This document shows, one piece after another, positions 1 through 5,019 of a stretch of DNA of 8,129 bases (the first letter of the stretch is position 1; each line of letters opens with the position of its first letter). The translations under genes and the position numbers were made by a program. The notes under the pieces are model-generated. The model was not told the origin of the DNA. It did no database searches and worked only from the letters and a program-made list of their open reading frames with translations. The DNA is from Myxococcota bacterium (GTDB lineage Bacteria; Myxococcota_A; UBA9160; PR03). The stretch lies in assembly GCA_030066475.1 (NCBI GenBank), contig JASJBO010000336.1, forward strand, positions 1 to 8,129, written 5' to 3'.

Positions 1-513
1 ACCAACCGGGCCATCAACATGGGAAGGCTCATCACCGAGCGTCGGCCGACCGTCGCCCGAGTACGCGATCTCGTGCTTCGCTGCCTCGACATTCCGCCCA
101 TCCAGCGCGTGGCGGTGCGTCGGCTGTGGATCCCCCCTGCCCGCTACACGACGGGCTTCCTGGCCGGTACGGGACACGGCGCCGAGGGCCGTCAGCTGCC
201 CCAGCCCGACGTGGTCTCCTCCGACGGCAAGACGGCCCGCCTCGACGATGCGCTTCCGAGAGGCTGGGCCGTGCTTCATGCCGGCCCCGCGCCGCAGGCT
301 CGGGCATGGCGCGACGCCGGCGTCGCCGTCATCGAGCTCGCGCCGAGGGGAACGGCGCCCACCGCCCCCACCCTCGTCGACGCGTCGGGCGTGCTCCGCG
401 CCTGGCTCGAGGAGCAGGGCGCCAAGGCGGTCGTCGTTCGTCCAGACCGCTTCGTCTACGCGGCGAGCGAGGGGGCTTCTCTTGCCGCTCCTCCTTTGCT
501 GGCCGCGCCGTAG
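1..513 (+). CDS. MhpA-type FAD-dependent aromatic hydroxylase, C-terminal part (5' end outside window)
   Basis: Only the last 170 residues are visible; the frame is open from base 1 and ends at TAG 511-513. The layout matches the C-terminal third of 3-(3-hydroxyphenyl)propionate hydroxylase (MhpA) and related class A flavoprotein monooxygenases (PheA/TfdB type). From memory of E. coli MhpA, an A-[IM]-[ND]-x-G-x-[LV]-[IL] helix is followed by a proline-rich turn (IPPIQR). Then come a P-Q-P-x-V stretch, a thioredoxin-like tail with RLDDAL, and a strong match around GVLRAWL and VVRPDRFVYA near the end. The family uses NAD(P)H and O2 to hydroxylate phenolic rings in the cytoplasm. The FAD-binding GxGxxG and the DG motif would lie upstream, so the substrate cannot be judged. 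An internal ATG at base 19 is not the start, because the homologous sequence continues before it. The next gene begins 55 bases downstream on the same strand. Confidence 0.85.
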   Translation, partial: TNRAINMGRLITERRPTVARVRDLVLRCLDIPPIQRVAVRRLWIPPARYTTGFLAGTGHGAEGRQLPQPDVVSSDGKTARLDDALPRGWAVLHAGPAPQARAWRDAGVAVIELAPRGTAPTAPTLVDASGVLRAWLEEQGAKAVVVRPDRFVYAASEGASLAAPPLLAAP

Positions 514-568
514 TGGGGAGGGCGCGTCGGGTGGATCTCCCGGATAATCGGGGCCGGAGGTGCCGCCC

Positions 569-2002
569 ATGTCGTCCCGTCCCGACCCCGACGCGCCGCT
601 CCCGTGGGGCGAGGCGCGCGAGATGAACGCTCTCGAGGTGCTGATGTGGCGCATCGAGGCGGATCCGCGCCTGCGCTCGACCATCTGCGGCCTCGAGATC
701 CTCGACTGCGTGCCCGAGTGGGACCGCTTCCTCGCCGCCTGCGACTGGGGCACGCGCATGGCACCGCGCTTCCGGCAGAAGGTGGTGGAGCCGGCGCTCG
801 GCATCGGCAACCCCTGCTGGGTGAACGACCCGGACTTCGACCTGCACTACCACGTGCGGCGCGCCGCCCTGCCCGAGGGCGGGGGCCACGCGGCGCTGCT
901 CGAGGCCTGCGAGCAGATCGCGATGACGCCCTTCGATCGGGCGCGCTCGCCGTGGGAGGCGGTGCTCTTCGAGGGGCTGCCGGAGAACAAGGCGGCGTTC
1001 TTCCTGAAGATGCACCACAGCACGACCGACGGGATGGGCAGCGTGCAGCTCTTCTCCCAGCTGCACTCGCGCACGCGCGAGACGAACCCGAGCAAGCCGC
1101 AGCCGCCCCCGCCCCCGCCCGAGCGCGCGACGCCGGCCGGGCTGTTGCTCGAGCAGCTCGGGCGAGACGCTCGGGCCGTGCCCGGGCTGCTGCGCGAGGC
1201 GCTGGGGACGGCCGGCCGGCTGCTCCGGCCGGTGTCGACGGCGCGCGACACCTGGCGCTTCGGCAGCTCGCTCGCGCGCGTGCTGGCCGATCCCGACGCC
1301 CAGGGCTCGCCGCTCCTCGCGGGCCGGAGCCTCTCGTGGCGCTTCATGGCCCTCGACGTCGGCTTCCCGGACCTGCGCGCCGCCTCGAAGACCGTCGGCG
1401 CATCGCTGAACGACGCATTCCTCGCGGCCCTGCTGGGCGCCTTCCGCCTCTACCACGAGAAGCTCGGGCATTCCATCGAGAAGATGCCCATCGCGATCCC
1501 GATCTCGGTGCGCACGGACGCGGACGAGGCGGGCGGCAACCACTTCGCGGGGGCGCGCTTCGCCGGACCCGTCGGCATCGCCGACCCCGGCGAGCGCATG
1601 CGAGCCCTCGGCGAGATGGTGCGAGGCGTTCGAGAAGAGCCCGCCCTCGACGGCATGTCGCTGCTGGCGCCGGCGCTCGCGCGCATGCCCTCGCCGCTGC
1701 TGACCGCCCTCGCGGGTGGCCTCACGGCGACGAACGACCTCCAGGCGAGCAACGTGCCCGGGATCCGCGAGGACGTGTACCTCGCCGGCGCGAAGATCGA
1801 GCGCTCCTACGGCTTCGGACCGCTGCCGGGCTGCGCCGCGATGATCACGCTGATGAGCCACGGCGACACCTGCTGCATCGGCGTGAACGTCGACCCGGCC
1901 GCGGTGACCGAGAGCGACCTCTTCGCCGAGTGCCTCTCCGGCGGCTTCTCGGAGGTGCTGGCGCTGCACCCGGGCTCGAGGGCGCCGGTGCCGCTGCGCT
2001 AA
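569..2002 (+). CDS. WS/DGAT-family acyltransferase (wax ester synthase / diacylglycerol acyltransferase-like)
   Basis: This 477-residue protein has the length and landmarks of bacterial wax ester synthase/acyl-CoA:diacylglycerol acyltransferases. These enzymes move an acyl group from acyl-CoA to an alcohol or diacylglycerol, usually at the membrane or lipid-droplet surface. The catalytic HHxxxDG motif is intact at residues 149-155 (HHSTTDG). The P-[LF]-D-R-x-R-x-x-W-E block precedes it, the ND motif is at 281-282 (SLNDAF), and the C-terminal half carries NVPG (395-398) and a PLPG segment. A run of six prolines (179-184) marks the linker between the N- and C-terminal domains. ATG 569 is chosen because GGAGG (556-560) sits 8 bases upstream; an in-frame GTG at 560 overlaps that ribosome site. 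No signal peptide is seen. The acceptor alcohol is unknown, and some family members act on unusual alcohols or are not storage enzymes. Confidence 0.9.
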   Translation: MSSRPDPDAPLPWGEAREMNALEVLMWRIEADPRLRSTICGLEILDCVPEWDRFLAACDWGTRMAPRFRQKVVEPALGIGNPCWVNDPDFDLHYHVRRAALPEGGGHAALLEACEQIAMTPFDRARSPWEAVLFEGLPENKAAFFLKMHHSTTDGMGSVQLFSQLHSRTRETNPSKPQPPPPPPERATPAGLLLEQLGRDARAVPGLLREALGTAGRLLRPVSTARDTWRFGSSLARVLADPDAQGSPLLAGRSLSWRFMALDVGFPDLRAASKTVGASLNDAFLAALLGAFRLYHEKLGHSIEKMPIAIPISVRTDADEAGGNHFAGARFAGPVGIADPGERMRALGEMVRGVREEPALDGMSLLAPALARMPSPLLTALAGGLTATNDLQASNVPGIREDVYLAGAKIERSYGFGPLPGCAAMITLMSHGDTCCIGVNVDPAAVTESDLFAECLSGGFSEVLALHPGSRAPVPLR

Positions 2003-2017
2003 ACGCCGACCGGCGTT
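2002..2017 (+). terminator. Short hairpin after the acyltransferase stop (weak terminator candidate)
   Basis: AACGCCG and CGGCGTT form a perfect inverted repeat directly after the TAA stop. It realistically folds as a 6-bp stem with a 4-base loop. No T-run follows, so it is not a canonical intrinsic terminator. Its position between the acyltransferase and the TetR promoter makes a partial transcription boundary plausible. Confidence 0.3.
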
Positions 2018-2031
2018 CGCCAGAGCGCGAC

Positions 2032-2060
2032 TTGACGGCTCGAATTGAATTCAGTTCAAT
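2032..2060 (+). promoter_or_regulatory. Sigma70-like promoter for the TetR-crotonase unit
   Basis: TTGACG (2032-2037, five of six bases of the -35 consensus) is separated by exactly 17 bases from TTCAAT (2055-2060, four of six of the -10 consensus, including the -10 T1, A4, A5 and T6). The stretch from 2041 to 2062 is conspicuously AT-rich in a very GC-rich region. Transcription would start about 7 bases after the -10 box, near 2066-2068, which coincides with the GTG start of the regulator gene. Confidence 0.45.
2044..2060. promoter_or_regulatory. 17-bp palindromic operator, probable TetR-family self-binding site
   Basis: ATTGAATTCAGTTCAAT is a perfect inverted repeat with 6-bp arms ATTGAA/TTCAAT and a 5-base centre. 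It lies directly upstream of a TetR-family gene, and its right arm is the predicted -10 box, so a bound repressor dimer would block RNA polymerase. TetR-family operators are commonly palindromes of about this size next to the regulator's own gene. That this protein binds it is inferred from position only. Confidence 0.6.
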
Positions 2061-2066
2061 ACGCAG

Positions 2067-2669
2067 GTGGCCGAAAGAAGGACCTTTTCGCGTCGGGGCG
2101 ACCGCCCCTCCCCGGCCCGGCTGCTGGCGGCCGCCAGCGCCGAGCTCGTGGCCCGCGGCGGAGACCTCGAGATGCAGGCCGTCGCCCGCCGCGCCGGCGT
2201 CTCGGTGGGCCTCGCCTACCACCACTTCGGCTCGAAGGGCGGGCTCGTGGCGGCGGTGCTCGAGGACTTCTACGACCGCCTGGACGACGCCGCCATGGGC
2301 CGGCGACTCGAGGGCACCTGGCACGAGCGCGAGCACGAGCGCGTCCGGCTGGCCGCCGCCTTCTACCTGAAGGACCCGCTCTCCGCGGTGCTGCTCGGGC
2401 GCCTGCACCGCGCGCCCGAGGTCGTCGGCGTCGAGGAGGATCGCTTCCGTCGCCAGGTGGCCATGGGCGCCCGCAACATGGCCGGCGGCCAGGCCGAGGG
2501 GGCCATCCCCGCCGACCGCGATCCCGAGCTGCTCGCCGCCATGGTGCTCGGCGGCATCCGCCACGGCATCGCCCTCGCCCTCGGGCGCGAGACCCCACCC
2601 GATCCCGAGGCCGTCGCCGAGGAGCTCTGGCGCTTCGTCGCCGGCGCCGTTGGCCGGCCGGCCGCCTGA
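2067..2669 (+). CDS. TetR/AcrR-family transcriptional repressor
   Basis: This 200-residue protein has the usual TetR-family size. An N-terminal helix-turn-helix covers about residues 37-57 (QAVARRAGVSVGLAYHHFGS), including the typical Y-x-H-F-x-S-K ending of the recognition helix. The C-terminal ligand-binding and dimerisation half is all-helical and divergent. It contains a DPELLAAMVLGG helix of the kind seen in TetR_C domains. Start choice: the frame has a TGA stop at 2046-2048 and no ATG before the helix-turn-helix. GTG 2067 is therefore the first standard start and the only one giving a complete DNA-binding domain. No Shine-Dalgarno sequence precedes it, and the predicted transcription start coincides with it, so translation is probably leaderless. 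The crotonase gene lies 29 bases downstream, and autoregulation through the 2044-2060 palindrome is likely. The inducer is unknown; an acyl-CoA is a reasonable guess from the neighbours. Confidence 0.9.
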   Translation: MAERRTFSRRGDRPSPARLLAAASAELVARGGDLEMQAVARRAGVSVGLAYHHFGSKGGLVAAVLEDFYDRLDDAAMGRRLEGTWHEREHERVRLAAAFYLKDPLSAVLLGRLHRAPEVVGVEEDRFRRQVAMGARNMAGGQAEGAIPADRDPELLAAMVLGGIRHGIALALGRETPPDPEAVAEELWRFVAGAVGRPAA

Positions 2670-2698
2670 CCCCAACGCCCCCTTCGGAGGACCCCGCC

Positions 2699-3544
2699 AT
2701 GGACTACACCGAGATCGCCTACGAGAGCCACGGCCCCGTGCGCGTCATCCGCTTCGACCGGCCCGCGGTCCGCAACTGCATCGGCCCGCGGACCCACGAG
2801 GAGCTCGTCGACGCCTGGGGCCGCTTCAAGGACGACGACGACGCCCTCGTCGCCGTGATCACCGGGACCGGGGAGAAGTCGTTCTGCGCCGGCGGCGACC
2901 TGAAGGCCATGCACGCGGCCGAGCGCATCGAGGACGCCTACCCCGTCGCCCGCCACGAGGCCGGCGAGATGCCGGGCGTCCTGGGGCCGAGCCGGTGGAC
3001 CGACGTCTACAAGCCCGTCATCGCCGCGGTGAACGGCACGGCGTATGCCGGCGGCCTGGAGTGGGCCTGCTTCGCCGACATCCGCATCGTCGAGGAGCAC
3101 GCGTCGTTCGGCGTCACCTGTCGGCGCTGGAACATCGGCCTCGCCGACGGCGGCACCCAGCGGCTGCCGCGGATCGTCGGCATGGGGCGCGCGATGGAGC
3201 TGATCCTCACCGGCCGCGTGATCGACGCCGAGGAGGCGCTGCGCATCGGTCTCGCGAACGAGGTCGTGCCGAAGGGCCGCTCCCTCGACCGCGCGCTCGA
3301 GCTGGCCGGGTTCATCGCGTCGCTCCCGCAGCCCGCCATCCGCACCGACAAGGAGGCCGCCGTCCGCGGCTACGGGCGCGACCTCGACGAGGGCCTGCTG
3401 ATCGAGGCCCGCGCCTTCAACCGCTCCTTCCTGCTGCCGGAGACGGTCGAGGGCCTGCGCCAGTTCAACGAGCGCGACCACCCGGACCGCCGGCGCGGCT
3501 CGCTGGCGCGGACGCCGGGCATCGTCCGCGACGGCGCCGCCTGA
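2699..3544 (+). CDS. Enoyl-CoA hydratase/isomerase (crotonase) family protein
   Basis: This 281-residue cytoplasmic protein has a full crotonase fold. The first oxyanion-hole segment is SFCAGGDL at residues 61-68 (A64). The second is YAGGLEW at 116-122, with G118 at the oxyanion position. The GGTQRLPRIVG stretch and the LTGRVIDAEEALRIGLANEVVP block that define the family follow. By alignment with rat mitochondrial enoyl-CoA hydratase, Glu144 corresponds to E121 and is kept. The Glu164 position is C141, within a C-R-R-W sequence. Textbook hydration of 2-enoyl-CoA is therefore not assured; an isomerase, hydrolase or specialised lyase activity is equally possible. From memory, the CRRW form recurs in a subgroup of proteins annotated simply as crotonase. 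ATG 2699 has GGAGGA (2686-2691) 7 bases upstream. It is probably co-transcribed with the TetR gene ahead of it. Confidence 0.92.
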   Translation: MDYTEIAYESHGPVRVIRFDRPAVRNCIGPRTHEELVDAWGRFKDDDDALVAVITGTGEKSFCAGGDLKAMHAAERIEDAYPVARHEAGEMPGVLGPSRWTDVYKPVIAAVNGTAYAGGLEWACFADIRIVEEHASFGVTCRRWNIGLADGGTQRLPRIVGMGRAMELILTGRVIDAEEALRIGLANEVVPKGRSLDRALELAGFIASLPQPAIRTDKEAAVRGYGRDLDEGLLIEARAFNRSFLLPETVEGLRQFNERDHPDRRRGSLARTPGIVRDGAA

Positions 3545-3591
3545 CGCGGGTTCGCCCGGCCCGGACCAGCTCGTCTACAGGAATCGGGGCC

Positions 3592-3984
3592 ATGCCCCTC
3601 GTTGCCGGCGTTCACGTCGATCTCGAGGATGCGCTCGTCGCCCTCTTCGACGATCCCCCCCGCTGCGTGGCTTGGCATGGCCGGTCGCGGGCCTTTCGGC
3701 CAAGAGCGGCGGCCGCCTACCTGTTCTACGTCGCCCGCAACCACCCGTTCGTGGACGGAAGCAAGCGAAGGGGGCTGATGTGCGCGCTGGTGTTCCTCGG
3801 ACTGAACGTTTGTCGACTCGACGCGGGATCAGAGGCGCTCTACGAGCTGGTCGATGGCGTTGCCGCAGGCTCGGTCGACAAGGCCGACGTCGCGGTGTTC
3901 CTGCGCCAGAACTCCGTCAGCCGCCAGACGGCCTCGGCCGATGGGGCGGACTCGCAGGCCCACTTCGGCGGCACGACCTGCTGA
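3592..3984 (+). CDS. Doc/Fic-family protein, short at the N-terminus, no antitoxin (possible remnant)
   Basis: The 130-residue product carries the Doc core H-P-F-V-D-G-S-K-R-R at residues 51-60. It matches HxFx[DN][AG]NKR except that Asn is Ser57. The flanking helix (AAAAYLFYVARN) and the following ALVFLGLNVCRL and VDKADVAVFLRQN segments are typical of death-on-curing proteins. Active Doc phosphorylates EF-Tu, while Fic relatives transfer AMP. The usual first 25 or so residues (an L-x-x-E-x-[LV]-x-x-[IL]-H helix and the GG turn) are absent, and the frame upstream does not encode them. An AGGAA (3579-3583) lies 8 bases before ATG 3592, so the short form may still be translated. No Phd-like antitoxin gene is adjacent. 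Codon use (for example gga-agc-aag-cga-agg and aac-gtt-tgt-cga) is less GC-biased than in the neighbours, hinting at acquisition. The gene ends 2 bases from the convergent transglutaminase stop. Confidence 0.75.
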   Translation: MPLVAGVHVDLEDALVALFDDPPRCVAWHGRSRAFRPRAAAAYLFYVARNHPFVDGSKRRGLMCALVFLGLNVCRLDAGSEALYELVDGVAAGSVDKADVAVFLRQNSVSRQTASADGADSQAHFGGTTC

Positions 3985-3986
3985 CG

Positions 3987-5015
3987 CTAGGGCCCGACCC
4001 CCTGCACGTCGCGCCCCGGCTTCCTCGTCGGCGAGCTTCCGCGTGAGACGAAGCGGTTCTGGATGGCGTCTTGCCATCGCGTACCGGCGACCTCGACGTG
4101 GGGGTAGACGAAGTAGTTCAGCGGCGCGTCGCGATGGTCGGGGCCCAGGCGCAGATCCCGACCGGTGGAGAAGTGGATCCGGTCGGCGGGCTGCGTTCCG
4201 TAGAGAAGCTCCCGCTTCTCCGGGTGCTTCGCCGCCTCGGAGGCGTCGATGGGGAACCAGCCGGTCTCGGGCAGGTAGAACTCGACCCAGCAGTGGTAGC
4301 CCCCGACGGCGACGGGCGCGTCGTCCTCGGGTGCGGGAAAGCCGATCTCGAAGCGCGCCGGGATCCCCTCGCTGCGCGCGAGCGAGATGAAGAGCGCGTG
4401 GAAGTCGGTGCAGTTCCCATAGCGTTCGTTGCAGGCCCAGAACGTGTCGCCGTTGCCCCAGCCCCGGCCGATCTTCTTGTACTCGACGTTGTCGACGACC
4501 CAGTCGTAGATGGCGCGCGCGGTGGCGGCCTTGTCGTCCGAGTCCACGGTGCTGCGGATCTCGCTCAAGATGGGGTCCAGGATGGGGTGACCCACGACGA
4601 CGCGCTCGTTGGAGGCGAGGAAGCGGCGCAGCTCCTCACGCTCCCGGGCGGAGGGCCCCTGACTCGCTCCCGCCGCAGCCTTCGTCTGCACGGTCCGCTC
4701 GACGGTGGTGTCGACCGTGATCGCGATGGGCCGACCATCCGACCGCTCGATCTGACCGTGCCAGAAGCGGTTGCCATAGACGTCTTCGGTCTCGACGGCT
4801 CCGGGGATCGTCGCGTCGATCTGCTCGGCCATCACGGTTTGATCGGCGTCGTTCATCGCGAGCGGGATGAAGACGTGGACCGGACCGGCGTCGACCGGGA
4901 TCGGACCGATCGCGGTCTCGTAGCGGAACGAGATCGATCGCGTCTTCTCTGCGTGGACCGCCGGAGCGATCGAGGTCGCAAGCAGGAGCAGGGCAAGCCT
5001 TGCCAGCATCGCCAT
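3987..5015 (-). CDS. Secreted transglutaminase-like (papain-fold) protein
   Basis: This 342-residue protein starts with a clear Sec signal peptide: a short basic start, a Leu/Ala-rich core (residues 4-14) and an A-V-H-A cleavage site after A22. It should act in the periplasm or outside. Residues 25-120 form a beta-rich N-terminal region. The transglutaminase-like core follows, with Cys202 (Y-G-N-C-T-D-F-H), His241 (G-G-Y-H-C-W-V-E-F) and Asp257 (F-P-I-D-A-S), a complete catalytic triad. Such proteins are cysteine hydrolases or amide transferases acting on peptide or protein bonds; the substrate here is not deducible. The start at 5015 lies 4 bases past the stop of the molybdoenzyme gene. GAGG (5026-5029, minus strand) within that gene's end gives a 10-base spacing, so translation is probably coupled. 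The last 14 or so residues are a low-complexity basic tail beyond the recognisable domain. Confidence 0.9.
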   Translation of the reverse strand: MAMLARLALLLLATSIAPAVHAEKTRSISFRYETAIGPIPVDAGPVHVFIPLAMNDADQTVMAEQIDATIPGAVETEDVYGNRFWHGQIERSDGRPIAITVDTTVERTVQTKAAAGASQGPSAREREELRRFLASNERVVVGHPILDPILSEIRSTVDSDDKAATARAIYDWVVDNVEYKKIGRGWGNGDTFWACNERYGNCTDFHALFISLARSEGIPARFEIGFPAPEDDAPVAVGGYHCWVEFYLPETGWFPIDASEAAKHPEKRELLYGTQPADRIHFSTGRDLRLGPDHRDAPLNYFVYPHVEVAGTRWQDAIQNRFVSRGSSPTRKPGRDVQGVGP

Positions 5016-5019
5016 CGGC

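Noticed and set aside
504..526. CGCGCC/GGCGCG inverted repeat at the end of the hydroxylase gene as a terminator
   Set aside because: It has a 6-bp stem with an 11-base loop, no T-run, and overlaps coding sequence; it is expected by chance at this GC content.
543..548. GATAAT resembling a -10 box before the acyltransferase
   Set aside because: No -35-like sequence lies 16-18 bases upstream (GGGCGC there), and the predicted transcript would begin inside the ribosome site.
560..568. Alternative GTG start of the acyltransferase
   Set aside because: It overlaps the GGAGG ribosome site that is correctly spaced for ATG 569.
329..1969. 546-codon minus-strand frame across the acyltransferase gene
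   Set aside because: It is compositional shadow: Arg/Ala/His-rich, with no domain and no ribosome site worth noting.
604..2370. 588-codon plus-strand frame overlapping the acyltransferase and TetR genes
   Set aside because: It is Arg/Ala/Gly-rich low-complexity sequence in another frame of two well-supported genes, with no motif.
2651..2662. GGCCGGCCGGCC run at the end of the TetR gene
   Set aside because: It is a short self-complementary run encoding Gly-Arg-Pro near the stop; there is no spacer or T-run to make a terminator.
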